Below are positions 51,428-58,845 of a stretch of 58,845 nt of DNA, one piece after another. The notes below the pieces were generated by a model that saw nothing but the letters and a program-made list of their open reading frames with translations, was not told the origin of the DNA and ran no database searches. Source of the DNA: an uncultured Verrucomicrobia subdivision 3 bacterium (GTDB lineage: Bacteria > Verrucomicrobiota > Verrucomicrobiia > Limisphaerales > UBA11358); the NCBI GenBank assembly GCA_903884535.1, contig CAISEZ010000042.1, positions 1 through 58,845 on the forward strand, given 5' to 3'. The position numbers and the translations under genes were made by a program. Numbering within the stretch: the stretch's first letter is position 1; each line of letters opens with the position of its first letter.

Positions 51428-52851
51428 AACCCTGGCCCATCATTTTTATCGCCGGCCTGCTGGCTGGCTGTGCGCATTTTGAATCCCAGCCGCTCCGGCC
51501 GGACAAATCCGCCGCGCAATTTGACGCGCGCCGGCTCGACGATCCCGGCCTGGAGAAATTTCTCGAACGGAATTCCGGCGGCGAAACTTTGCACTGGCCG
51601 AAAACCAAATGGAATTTGTCCGAGCTGTCGCTCGTGGCGTTTTATTTTCATCCGACGATCGAAGTGGCGCGGGCGCAATGGCGCGTGGCTGCCGCAGGCG
51701 TGAAAACGGCGGGCGCGCGGCCGAATCCTTCCGTGACGGTCACGCCCGGCTACGATTCGCAGATTCCCGGCAATTACACGCCGTGGCTGGTGCCGGTGAC
51801 TTTCGATGTGCCGGTTGAAACCGCCGGCAAGCGCGGCAAACGCATCGCCGAAGCTGAGAAAATGGCCGAGTCGGCGCGGTGGAATTTTGTTTCCGTCGTC
51901 TGGCAAATCCGCAGCGGCGTCCGTGCCAGCCTGCTGGATTACACCGTCGCCGGCCGGCGCGCTGAATTTTTGGCGAAACAATTTTCCGCGCAGCAGCAAA
52001 TCGTGAAATTGTTGCAGCAACGCCTGGACGCCGGGGAAATTTCCCGGCCGGAACTGACGACGGCGCTGATCGCCTTGAACAAGACGCAGCTTGATTTAAG
52101 CGACGCCCGATCCAAAAAATCCGCTGCGCGTTCGCAGTTGGCCGGGGCGCTCGGGTTGAGCGGAGCCGCGCTGGACGGCGTGGAGTTGAACTTGGATTTT
52201 TCAACGCCGGACACGAGTGCGCTGACTTCGGCGGCGGCGCGAACCCTGGCGTTGCGGACGCGGGCTGACATTCTTGGCGCGCTCGCCGATTACGCGGCGG
52301 CGGAGGCGGATTTACGTTTGCAAATTGCCAAGCAATATCCCGATTTGCATTTCGGCCCCGGCTACGCGTGGAATTCCGGCAATTCTGGCGACAATCAATG
52401 GTCGCTCGGCCTGACTTTGGAGTTGCCGATCCTCGACCAAAATCAAGGGCCGATTGCCGAAGCCGCGGCGCGGCGCAAACTGTCGGCGGCAAAATTCATC
52501 GAGTTGCAGTCGCAAGTCATCGGTCAGATTGACCGGGCGGTGGCCGGCTGGCGCGTCGCGGAACAACAATTGAAAACCGGCAAGGAAATGCTGACCGCGG
52601 AACTGCGGCAGCAAAAATCGGCGCAGGCGCAATTTGAAGCCGGCGCGGCGGACTCGCTGGATTTGCTCAACGCTAAGCTGGAATTCGCCAGCGCGTCGCT
52701 TGCGCAACTGGAAAATGAATCGCAGTTGCAACAGGCGCTCGGGCAATTGGAGGATGCGCTGCAAAGCCCGTTGACCTTGGCCGCTTCCGTCATCCGGCAA
52801 ACCCAGAAAAACAGCCGCGCCGCCCAACCCATTTCAAAACATGAACCGTAA
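51424..52851 (+). CDS. TolC-family outer-membrane efflux protein
   Basis: The 475-residue protein has a lipoprotein-like signal (FIAGLLAGCAHFE). Two structural repeats of long helices follow (VAFYFHPTIEVARAQWRVA and VQ...FIELQSQVIGQIDRAV), with the TolC pattern LYDYTVAG-like QLQ heptads. Mature proteins form trimeric channels in the outer membrane linking the inner-membrane pump to the outside. The start is GTG 51424, overlapping the kinase stop by 4 bp. The C-terminus overlaps the adaptor start (52841). The signal and helical repeats identify the OEP family of tripartite pumps. Confidence 0.9.
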   Translation: MKPWPIIFIAGLLAGCAHFESQPLRPDKSAAQFDARRLDDPGLEKFLERNSGGETLHWPKTKWNLSELSLVAFYFHPTIEVARAQWRVAAAGVKTAGARPNPSVTVTPGYDSQIPGNYTPWLVPVTFDVPVETAGKRGKRIAEAEKMAESARWNFVSVVWQIRSGVRASLLDYTVAGRRAEFLAKQFSAQQQIVKLLQQRLDAGEISRPELTTALIALNKTQLDLSDARSKKSAARSQLAGALGLSGAALDGVELNLDFSTPDTSALTSAAARTLALRTRADILGALADYAAAEADLRLQIAKQYPDLHFGPGYAWNSGNSGDNQWSLGLTLELPILDQNQGPIAEAAARRKLSAAKFIELQSQVIGQIDRAVAGWRVAEQQLKTGKEMLTAELRQQKSAQAQFEAGAADSLDLLNAKLEFASASLAQLENESQLQQALGQLEDALQSPLTLAASVIRQTQKNSRAAQPISKHEP

Positions 52852-53872
52852 AATTATTACTCCGATTCTGGCCGCCGTTTGTGGCGGGATCATTTTGACC
52901 GGCGCATCCCGCGCGCTGGCGGACGCCGATGACAAACCCGCCGCGGAGGAAAAAGTGGTCACCGAGGTTTCCGTCCAGACCGGAAAAATCACGGCGGCCA
53001 CGCTGCATGGTTATGTGTCCGGCTACGGCACGGTGGAACCCGCGCCCGCCACGGCCGACCAGCCCGCCGCCGGCGCACAACTGGCCGCGCCGTCCGCCGG
53101 CGTTGTGAAAATAGTGAATGTCGTGGAAGGCCAGCAAGTGTCGAAGGGCGACGTGCTGGTGGAACTGAATTCACCGGCGGTGGCCGCCGAGGTGGAACGG
53201 CAGAAAAAACTTTATGCCCAGCAAAACACCTCATTGAAAAATTTGCAGGAAGCCGAGGCGCAACTGGAGCTGCTGCGCGTCACCGCGCCCTTGTCGGGCA
53301 CGGTTGCGCGCCTCAACGTCAAGCCGGGGCAGGCGGTGGATCTGACCACGGTCGTCGCGGACGTGATGGACTTGAGCCGGCTCGCCGTGAGCGCGGAAAT
53401 TCCCTCGGCGGAAGCGAACGCCCTGAAGCCAGGCAATTCGCTTGAAGTGCTGACCGAGCCGCCGGTGCCGGCCACGCTTTTGTATGTCAGCCCGACCGTG
53501 AGCAAGGAGAACGACACGGTTCTGGTGCGCGCGTTATTGCCGCCGGATAGCGGCTTGCGGCCTGGACAATTTGTTTCGCTCCGCATCGTGACGGCGGTTC
53601 ACACCAATTGTCTCGCCGTGCCGGCTGAAAGCGTGGTGACGGATGAAACTGGCAAAAGTGTCATCGCGCTGGTCAAAGGCGAAGCTGCCACGCAAATGCC
53701 GGTGCAAACCGGTTTGCATGAAAATGGTCTGGTTGAAATCGAGGCACCGGAACTCAAAGCGGGTGATGTCGTGGTGACCACCGGCGCCTACGGCCTGCCG
53801 GAACAAACCAAGATCAAGATTCAAAATGCTGCGGACGACGAAACGTCCACCAATTCCGCCGCCGCCAAATGA
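52841..53872 (+). CDS. RND efflux periplasmic adaptor (membrane-fusion protein)
   Basis: The 343-residue protein has a signal peptide (ITPILAAVCGGIILTGASRALA), a split lipoyl domain (AGVVKIVNVVEGQQVSKGDVLVEL; APLSGTVARLNVKPGQAVDL), a short helical hairpin (AEVERQKKLYAQQNTSLKNLQEA) and a beta-barrel. It links the inner-membrane pump to the outer-membrane channel. The lipoyl position and hairpin length match RND adaptors. Its start overlaps the TolC-like gene by 11 bp; the pump start overlaps its stop (ATGA). Cargo specificity is not visible from the adaptor. Confidence 0.93.
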   Translation: MNRKIITPILAAVCGGIILTGASRALADADDKPAAEEKVVTEVSVQTGKITAATLHGYVSGYGTVEPAPATADQPAAGAQLAAPSAGVVKIVNVVEGQQVSKGDVLVELNSPAVAAEVERQKKLYAQQNTSLKNLQEAEAQLELLRVTAPLSGTVARLNVKPGQAVDLTTVVADVMDLSRLAVSAEIPSAEANALKPGNSLEVLTEPPVPATLLYVSPTVSKENDTVLVRALLPPDSGLRPGQFVSLRIVTAVHTNCLAVPAESVVTDETGKSVIALVKGEAATQMPVQTGLHENGLVEIEAPELKAGDVVVTTGAYGLPEQTKIKIQNAADDETSTNSAAAK

Positions 53873-56800
53873 AGCCCGACCTCGATTCGTCCCTCGGCCG
53901 GTTCGCCACCAAGCACGCGCTGTCCATCACGTTCATCGCGGCGGCGCTGTGCCTGGCCGGTGTTTTTTGCGCGCTGCGGATGCCGTCGTCGGTTTTTCCG
54001 CAGACGAATTTTCCGCGCGTCGTCATCATCGCGAACAACGGCATCATGCCCGCCGACGAAATGATGGCCACGGTCACGCGTCCCATCGAGGAGGCGCTGA
54101 AAGACATTCCCGGCGCACTCACGGTGCGCTCGGCCACCAAACGCGGCTCGGCGCAGATCAATGTTTTCTTCAACTGGAACGTGGACATGTCGCAGGCGGA
54201 ATTGTATGTGCTGGGCCGGCTTTCCCAAATCCGCAGCGACCTGCCGGCGACCGCCTCGACCGAAATCGAGCGGGTGACGTTCTCGGCGTTTCCCATCATC
54301 GGCATCAGCCTCACCAGTTCCAACCGCGACATCATGTCGCTTTGGGAAACGGCGAATTATGAATTGAAGCCGCGCTTCCTGCAGATTCCCGGCGTGGCGC
54401 GCGTGGAAATCATGGGCGGCCGCGCGCCGGAATATCACGTCATCGTTGACCCGCTGAAATTACAGGCTGCCAACCTCGGGCTGGCGGACGTGAGTGACTC
54501 GTTGACGAAAAACAATGTGTTCGCGCCCGCCGGGATGATGGAGGAAAATTATCATTTGTATCTGACCACGGTGGACGGGCGCGTTCATTCGGCGGCGGAA
54601 ATTGGGAATCTGGTCGTCGCGGTTCACGGCAGCCATCCGGTGCAAATCCGGGACGTGGCCCGCGTCGAACGCGCGCCGGAGCCGGTGTTTCAATCCGTCA
54701 CCGCCCAGGGCCGCGCCGCCGTGCTTTTGAACGTTCAAAGCCAGGCGGACGGCAGCACGCTTGACATCGCCAACGCCTTGAAAAATCAATTGCAGGCCCT
54801 GCAACGGCAATTGCCGCCGGACATGCACCTCGGCTTTTACTACGATCAATCGCTCTTCGTGCGCGATTCCATCAGCAGCGTTTGGGACGCGATTGTTTTC
54901 GGCCTGATTTTGTCGGTGGTGATTCTTTATTTCTTTTTGAAAAACTGGGGCAGCGTGTGGACGGCCATTGTCACCATTCCGATTTCGGTTTTGATCACGC
55001 TGGTCGTAATGAAGCTGACCGGGATGAGCTTCAACATGATGACGCTCGGCGGCATCGCGGCGGCCATCGGCTTGATCATTGACGATGCGATTGTGGTCGT
55101 CGAAGCCATCTACGCCAAAATCGCCGCCGGCCGGCCGCGCCTGGCAGGCATTCAGGAAGCCATCGGCGAAATTCTTAAACCGCTCATCAGCTCGACGCTG
55201 ACGCCCGTCGTGGTTTTCCTTCCGCTGGCATTTTTATCCGGCATCACCGGCGTCTTTTTCCGTGCGCTGGCGCTGACGATGGTGGTGTCGCTGCTCACGT
55301 CCTTGCTGCTCGCGCTGTCGCTCACGCCGTCGCTGGCGGCGTGGTTTATCCGGGACCGGGCTAAATTGGAGCACGGCCATGCGCCCAAAAATCTGGAAGG
55401 CGGTTTTCTGCTGACGCGCGTCATCCGCCTTTACGAACGCGCGCTGCGTCTGGCGCTGCGGTTCCGCTGGATCACCTTGCTCGCCTGCGGCGCGGTGCTG
55501 GTGTCGTCGGTGTTCATTTACCGGCAGTTGAATTCCGATTTTCTGCCGGAGTTTGACGAGGGCGGTTTTGTCATTGATTACTGGGCGCCGCCGGGCACGA
55601 GCCTCGCGGAAACGTCGCGTCAGTTGGATGCGGCGGAAAAGATTTTGTCCGCGAACCCCGACGTGGAAGGCTATTCGCGCCGGCTCGGCGCGGAAATGGG
55701 CATGTTCATCACCGAACCGTATCGCGGCGACTTCGCCGTCAAACTCAAGCACGACCGCAAACACACGACTGACGAGGTCATCGCGGAGTTGCGCCACACT
55801 TACAATGAGCAGTTCCCGGCGTTCCGCTGGGATTTCCCCGGCATCCTGACCGACGTCATTGGCGATTTGCAGATGACGCCCAATCCGGTCGAGATCAAAA
55901 TATTTTCGCCCGATTTGAAATGGCTGAAAGAAACCGCGCCGCGCGTGGAGGCGGAGATTAAAAAAATTCCCGGCATCGTGGACACCTTTGACGGCCTGAC
56001 GGAAACCGGCCCCTCGAAGAATTTCCGCGTGCGCCCCGCCGACGCGGCGCGGTTCGGGTTGAGCGTCCAGGACATTGCCGGCGCCGTGAACACCGCGCTG
56101 CTCGGCCAGACCGCCTCGTATGTTTTGGAAGGCGATCGCCTCGTCAACATCCGTGTCCTGGCCAATGCCTCGAACGTCAATCGCATCGCCGCCTTGCGCG
56201 AACTGCCGTTGCGGGCGGCCAACGGCACGGTCGTCCGGCTCGCGCAAGTCGCCGACGTGAGTGAGGAACCGAGCGAAGTGGAATTGGTGCGCGACGATTT
56301 GCGGCAGGACCTGGTCGTCAGCGCGCGTCTGGAAGGCCGCGATCTTGGTAGTGCCATGAAGGAAATTCAGGACAAGTTGAGCCAGGCCAAATGGCTGCCG
56401 CCCGGCACGATTGAATACGGCGGCCTTTACCAGCAACAGCAGGAATCCTTTCGCAACCTCGTGATGGTTTTGCTGGCCGCGATTCTGCTCGTGTTCACCG
56501 TGCTGCTGATTGAATTTCGCTCCTTCAACGAACCGGTGGCGATTGTCTTCGGCGCGATCCTCGCCATGTTCGGGACGGTCGCCGCGTTGTGGGTCACGGG
56601 AATCTCGGTGAACATCGTTTCCTATTTGGGCGCGATCATCGGCGTCGGCATCGTCGCCAAAAACGGAATTCTCATGCTCGACTTCGTGCAGCAATTGGAA
56701 TTGGAGGGCGTGGATTTGGTCGAGGCGCTGGTGCGTTCCGGCCATCGCCGGTTGCGGCCGGTGCTGATGACCTCGCTTGCCGCCGCGCTGGGCATGTTGC

Positions 56801-56970
56801 CGCTGGCGTGGGGCATCGGCTCCGGGGCCGAAATGCTGCGGCCGCTGGCCGTGGCGGTGATCGGCGCCCTGTGCATTTCCGTGCTGCTGTCGCTGGTGGC
56901 CACACCGGTGGCGTATTACATTTTGCGGACGCTGCAAACCAAAGGGGGTCGGACCAGCCCGGTAATTTGA
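53869..56970 (+). CDS. RND-family efflux pump, HAE-like
   Basis: The 1033-residue inner-membrane pump has twelve predicted helices in two repeats and two large periplasmic loops. It starts with cytoplasmic residues then TKHALSITFIAAALCLAGVF. The fourth helix carries AAIGLIIDDAIVVVEAIYAK, the adjacent Asp pair expected for proton relay in hydrophobe/amphiphile exporters. The HME-type heavy-metal variant usually lacks the second Asp. This sequence therefore points to export of organic or amphiphilic substrates rather than metals, in contrast to the metal-like sensor loop. Its start overlaps the adaptor. About 100 bp after it the repeat nest begins. Confidence 0.93.
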   Translation: MKPDLDSSLGRFATKHALSITFIAAALCLAGVFCALRMPSSVFPQTNFPRVVIIANNGIMPADEMMATVTRPIEEALKDIPGALTVRSATKRGSAQINVFFNWNVDMSQAELYVLGRLSQIRSDLPATASTEIERVTFSAFPIIGISLTSSNRDIMSLWETANYELKPRFLQIPGVARVEIMGGRAPEYHVIVDPLKLQAANLGLADVSDSLTKNNVFAPAGMMEENYHLYLTTVDGRVHSAAEIGNLVVAVHGSHPVQIRDVARVERAPEPVFQSVTAQGRAAVLLNVQSQADGSTLDIANALKNQLQALQRQLPPDMHLGFYYDQSLFVRDSISSVWDAIVFGLILSVVILYFFLKNWGSVWTAIVTIPISVLITLVVMKLTGMSFNMMTLGGIAAAIGLIIDDAIVVVEAIYAKIAAGRPRLAGIQEAIGEILKPLISSTLTPVVVFLPLAFLSGITGVFFRALALTMVVSLLTSLLLALSLTPSLAAWFIRDRAKLEHGHAPKNLEGGFLLTRVIRLYERALRLALRFRWITLLACGAVLVSSVFIYRQLNSDFLPEFDEGGFVIDYWAPPGTSLAETSRQLDAAEKILSANPDVEGYSRRLGAEMGMFITEPYRGDFAVKLKHDRKHTTDEVIAELRHTYNEQFPAFRWDFPGILTDVIGDLQMTPNPVEIKIFSPDLKWLKETAPRVEAEIKKIPGIVDTFDGLTETGPSKNFRVRPADAARFGLSVQDIAGAVNTALLGQTASYVLEGDRLVNIRVLANASNVNRIAALRELPLRAANGTVVRLAQVADVSEEPSEVELVRDDLRQDLVVSARLEGRDLGSAMKEIQDKLSQAKWLPPGTIEYGGLYQQQQESFRNLVMVLLAAILLVFTVLLIEFRSFNEPVAIVFGAILAMFGTVAALWVTGISVNIVSYLGAIIGVGIVAKNGILMLDFVQQLELEGVDLVEALVRSGHRRLRPVLMTSLAAALGMLPLAWGIGSGAEMLRPLAVAVIGALCISVLLSLVATPVAYYILRTLQTKGGRTSPVI

Positions 56971-57075
56971 GTTCGCTTAAAGCACCGGTAACAGCCAAAT
57001 CCGGCAAGACAGATTTGGTAGGGACGGACCGTGGCGCCGTCCATGGTGGCTGTCCGCAAAGACTGGAATCTTGCT
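56971..57075. other. Intergenic tail after the RND operon
   Basis: No gene is seen. A GGACGG-ACCGTGGCG-CCGTCC hairpin (near 57023-57043) lies in it and shares the start AGGGACGGACCG with a sequence at 58130. It looks like the first part of the repeat nest. Confidence 0.4.
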
Positions 57076-57116
57076 AGTTTCATTTCAAGTTTCAGGTTTC
57101 AGCATTTCAGCTTTGG
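57076..57116. repeat. Heptamer-periodic tract with TTTCA core
   Basis: Units AGTTTCA, TTTCA, AGTTTCA, GGTTTCA, GCATTTCA and GCTTTGG are nearly periodic by 7 (one short, one long). It leads straight into the first CCAGCGT hairpin; the same unit-to-hairpin order recurs at 58181. Confidence 0.5.
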
Positions 57117-57128
57117 GAAAGGTGGGGT

Positions 57129-57143
57129 CCAGCGTCACGCTGG
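57129..57143. repeat. Hairpin repeat copy 1 (CCAGCGTCACGCTGG)
   Basis: Arms CCAGCGT / ACGCTGG around C; the flanks are GGTGGGGT and TGG. The same 15-mer recurs at 57367 and 58221. Confidence 0.8.
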
Positions 57144-57150
57144 TGGTAGC

Positions 57151-57194
57151 GCAGGCTTTCAGCCTGCCGGTTCACCGGACTTTCCAGTCCGGTG
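57151..57194. repeat. Two adjacent hairpins, REP-like
   Basis: GCAGGCT-TTC-AGCCTGC (57151-57167) and CACCGGACT-TTCC-AGTCCGGTG (57173-57194) are perfect. Both sit in the spacer following hairpin copy 1. Confidence 0.7.
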
Positions 57195-57256
57195 TCTTCT
57201 GGAATGCGCGACTTTCCAAACGCCTGTGCTTTAATACCGGAATGGAAAGAGTAGCC

Positions 57257-57272
57257 GCGGACGTAAGTCCGC
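57257..57272. repeat. Hairpin with GTAA tetraloop
   Basis: GCGGAC-GTAA-GTCCGC is perfect. The sequence GAGTAGCCGC begins it and recurs at about 57348, so this belongs to a repeat family of the region. Confidence 0.6.
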
Positions 57273-57366
57273 TCAAAAAATTTCAACCGACCTCTCCACC
57301 ATGCCTCTTTGTTGGTAAAGAGCGAACTGATATTCGCGGCTATAGCGAGTAGCCGCATGATGGGGT

Positions 57367-57381
57367 CCAGCGTCACGCTGG
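57367..57381. repeat. Hairpin repeat copy 2 (CCAGCGTCACGCTGG)
   Basis: Identical to copy 1, with GGGGT before and TGGCC after. A heptamer tract (57404-57431: CTTTCCA, GTTTCCG, GTCTCCG, CCTTCAT) follows it. Confidence 0.8.
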
Positions 57382-57403
57382 TGGCCGTCTGCCAAGACCT
57401 CCG

Positions 57404-57431
57404 CTTTCCAGTTTCCGGTCTCCGCCTTCAT
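57404..57431. repeat. Heptamer-periodic tract, 4 units
   Basis: The units CTTTCCA, GTTTCCG, GTCTCCG and CCTTCAT are spaced by exactly 7 bases. It is adjacent to hairpin copy 2. Confidence 0.5.
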
Positions 57432-57473
57432 ATTTTAAACCCGTCAATATTTTTCAGTGTAAAAATTTGTCAC

Positions 57474-57507
57474 CTCCTGTCAGGCAAACGACAACTCCTG
57501 TCAGGCA
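57474..57507. repeat. Direct repeat CTCCTGTCAGGCA
   Basis: Two copies (57474-57486, 57495-57507) plus a shorter TGTCAGGCA after them. No gene or motif is recognised in 57432-57641. Confidence 0.7.
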
Positions 57508-57641
57508 GTGTCAGGCAAAGTGAATTTGCCCCCGGGCGGGAAATAAACCTGTGCTATAACTGCCAGCAACCGCCCCGCGTGTCACCAGCCGATGTCCGGC
57601 CGGCGCGGAGTGGGATCGAGGGTTGAGGTGTGAAATTGCAT

Positions 57642-57669
57642 TCTCAACTCTCAACTAACAACCAGCAAC
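57642..57669. repeat. Heptamer-periodic tract, 4 units, before the HTH gene
   Basis: The units are TCTCAAC, TCTCAAC, TAACAAC and CAGCAAC. The tract ends 6 bp before the start codon at 57676, so it covers the ribosome-binding region. Confidence 0.7.
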
Positions 57670-57675
57670 TAAGTT

Positions 57676-58086
57676 ATGACCGATCCAGAAACCATCGCCC
57701 GCTTCATCTTCCTGCGCTCGCAGGGTTGGAGCTTCAACCGCATCGCCGTCGAACTGCAGCTCTCCAAGCCCACGCTCATCAAGTGGAGCCGCCAGCATCA
57801 GTTCGAGATCGCCAACCTCCGCGCCACCGAGACCGAGGCGCTCGCCGAACGCGTGTTCCGCCAGCGCCACGAACGCTGGGAAGTCCTCGCCCGCCAGCTC
57901 AAGCGCGTGGAGGAGGAAATCGAAAAACGCGACCTGGAGGAGATTCCCGCCTCGCGCCTGCACGCCATCGCTGCCCAATTGCGCGCGGAAATCAATCGCG
58001 AGATGGGGCATGTCCATTTTGCGGAAACCACCAGTCGCATTCCCAGCGAGGAATTCATCATTGATCGTCAGGAATGGGAGGTGTAA
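57676..58086 (+). CDS. Helix-turn-helix protein flanked by repeats
   Basis: The 136-residue protein starts MTDPETIARFIFLRSQGW. The first 45 residues form a Hin-like HTH (FIFLRSQGWSFNRIAVELQLS, then KPTLIKWSRQHQ), as in transposase or small-terminase DNA-binding domains. The rest is one long helical region with RLKRVEEEIEKRDLEEIP and LHAIAAQLRAEINREMGH. No catalytic domain is present. It has repeat clusters within 600 bp on both sides, including a tract over its start. A mobile-element accessory, a repeat-associated regulator, or a decayed transposase N-terminus are all possible; the family is not identified with certainty. Confidence 0.72.
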   Translation: MTDPETIARFIFLRSQGWSFNRIAVELQLSKPTLIKWSRQHQFEIANLRATETEALAERVFRQRHERWEVLARQLKRVEEEIEKRDLEEIPASRLHAIAAQLRAEINREMGHVHFAETTSRIPSEEFIIDRQEWEV

Positions 58087-58210
58087 AAAACCGGTAACCG
58101 GTAAAAAACGGTAAAATTCGGTAAAGGTGGGGACGGACCGCTGCGCTGCGGCGTTCTGTGCCGGCCTGGAGACTTGGTCTTATTTCAGGTTTCAGTTTTC
58201 CGCTTTGGGG
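58087..58210. repeat. CGGTAA-rich tract and heptamer tract upstream of hairpin copy 3
   Basis: ACCGGTAACCGGTAA and CGGTAAAATTCGGTAAAG form a loose repeat right after the HTH gene. At 58181-58208 lies another 7-bp periodic tract (TATTTCA, GGTTTCA, GTTTTCC, GCTTTGG). No gene is seen. Confidence 0.5.
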
Positions 58211-58220
58211 AACGTGGGGT

Positions 58221-58235
58221 CCAGCGTCACGCTGG
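58221..58235. repeat. Hairpin repeat copy 3 (CCAGCGTCACGCTGG)
   Basis: Identical to copies 1 and 2. It is followed by TGGCCATCCGCCAGGAT, close to TGGCCGTCTGCCAAGAC after copy 2, so the conserved unit is at least about 35 bp. Confidence 0.8.
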
Positions 58236-58382
58236 TGGCCATCCGCCAGGATCGCTGGTGCCAAGACCCGGGCGCCAGCATTTTACCTGCCCCTTGGATA
58301 CAGAACATTTGTCGGGGTAGCCCGCTCAAGCCGATTTTGTCATAGTCTGCCCCAAAGCAAGTTAAACCTAAATGCTGCAGTT

Positions 58383-58507
58383 CAACCACGGATCAACCCG
58401 AATGGACACGGAGCCAAAAAAGAAGTCGAACCACTGGGGCCTCGCCCAGCCGGTGCCGGCCGCGGAATTCGACTTCATCCGTGTTGATCGGTGTCCATCC
58501 GTGGTTG
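58383..58507. repeat. 125-bp nested palindromic element
   Basis: Outer arms CAACCACGGAT (58383-58393) and ATCCGTGGTTG (58497-58507) are perfect. Inside, GAAGTCGAA (58422-58430) pairs with TTCGACTTC (58468-58476). Imperfect matches continue between them (GATCAAC, GGACAC). The whole could fold into a long cruciform or stem. No gene is seen. Confidence 0.7.
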
Positions 58508-58781
58508 CTTGATTCCAACTGCGAAGATTTGGTTAAAAACAGAAATTAATGCCAATCACCCCGGTTTCATTCAGGCCGACCATGGCGGCATGGCGCAGAC
58601 GGGATATGCCCGAAGCTCCTTGTCCTCTTTTCATCCGACAAGACAGTGGATCTGGTTTGGCTCATGATGCGAACCATTCACCTTGGGACTTTTTAAACTT
58701 AAAACACAGCTGACTCATTGTTTTCAGGGTTGAAGAAAAAAAGGTTGGCTTGCGGGTTTGGGCCCTGCCACAAGGTAGGGC
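58508..58781. other. Leader region of a probable transposase, no gene recognised
   Basis: No frame with a recognised product is seen in either strand. A near-palindrome GCCCTGCC-ACAA-GGTAGGGC at about 58762-58781 directly precedes the start of the next gene and could cover its ribosome site. Confidence 0.4.
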
Positions 58782-58845
58782 ATGAAAAATCAAACTCGAA
58801 ACAAGCCAACCGCCAGCAAGTTCTCCTTGCTGCGCCAAATTTGCA
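58782..58845 (+). CDS. Probable transposase, only first 21 codons in window
   Basis: The frame MKNQTRNKPTASKFSLLRQ runs to the window edge. The segment SKFSLLRQIC resembles the very N-terminus of IS4-type transposases with a DUF4372-like head, as best I recall, but 21 residues cannot prove it. A GC-rich hairpin ends just before the ATG and contains the AGGG ribosome site, a common way to restrain transposase translation. The rest of the gene lies outside the window. Confidence 0.4.
   Translation, partial: MKNQTRNKPTASKFSLLRQIC

Noticed and set aside
53869..56970. Heavy-metal (CusA-type) pump reading
   Set aside because: The fourth helix has the DD pair of organic-substrate RND pumps rather than the HME pattern.
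57474..57507. Possible CRISPR-like direct repeats
   Set aside because: Only two full copies with a 8-bp spacer and no cas genes; a simple direct repeat.

Overview
The window is about 58.8 kb of moderately GC-rich chromosomal DNA. Gene content points to Verrucomicrobiota, probably a Pedosphaera/Limisphaerales-type organism. The signs are H-X9-DG prepilin-like proteins, Ig-like secreted proteins, a dcw cell-division cluster with a divergent FtsZ, and families of short dispersed repeats. The taxon is an inference from protein style, not from an rRNA gene. The two ends are mobile or repeat-rich; the middle is mostly housekeeping.

Layout. 1-2.6 kb: a tyrosine recombinase (cut by the window edge) next to a tRNA-Val(GAC), then an RNase H-like gene and a fragment of a secreted lyase-like protein. 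2.6-8 kb: PAP2 phosphatase, prepilin-like protein and a large Ig-repeat secreted protein. 8-9.8 kb: RibD-like reductase and queA. 9.9-26.3 kb: the dcw cluster in the order mraZ, unknown, rsmH, ftsL, ftsI, SIMPL gene, murF, mraY, LysM gene, ftsW, murG, murB, ddl, ftsQ, ftsA, ftsZ. It is headed by 10-bp-spaced MraZ boxes that overlap a promoter; murC, murD and murE are absent. 26.3-35.3 kb: lipoprotein, EEP nuclease, folE2, DksA-like/rpmG/rpsR, a decayed Fur-family gene, prmA, histidine phosphatase, rph, DHH phosphoesterase, and a divergent LysR/pirin pair. 35.5-38.6 kb: three-gene pseudopilin-like operon. 38.7-41.4 kb: alpha/beta hydrolase and aspS.

41.6-46.5 kb holds the most notable locus: four tightly coupled genes encoding a WXG100-like protein, a helical protein, a second very small WXG-like protein, and a 1303-residue membrane-anchored FtsK/SpoIIIE-type ATPase. 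It looks like a minimal type VII-like secretion system. 46.6-49.6 kb has small exported proteins, including PepSY-like ones. 49.7-57.0 kb is a translationally coupled operon: response regulator, sensor kinase, TolC-like outer-membrane factor, RND adaptor and RND pump.

57.0-58.8 kb is a repeat nest: three copies of a hairpin CCAGCGTCACGCTGG, other hairpins, heptamer-periodic repeats and a 125-bp nested palindrome around a small helix-turn-helix gene. It ends in the first codons of a probable transposase. Heptamer-periodic tracts occur at eight places in the window, three of them inside coding sequence (murF, murG and the start of the RibD-like gene).
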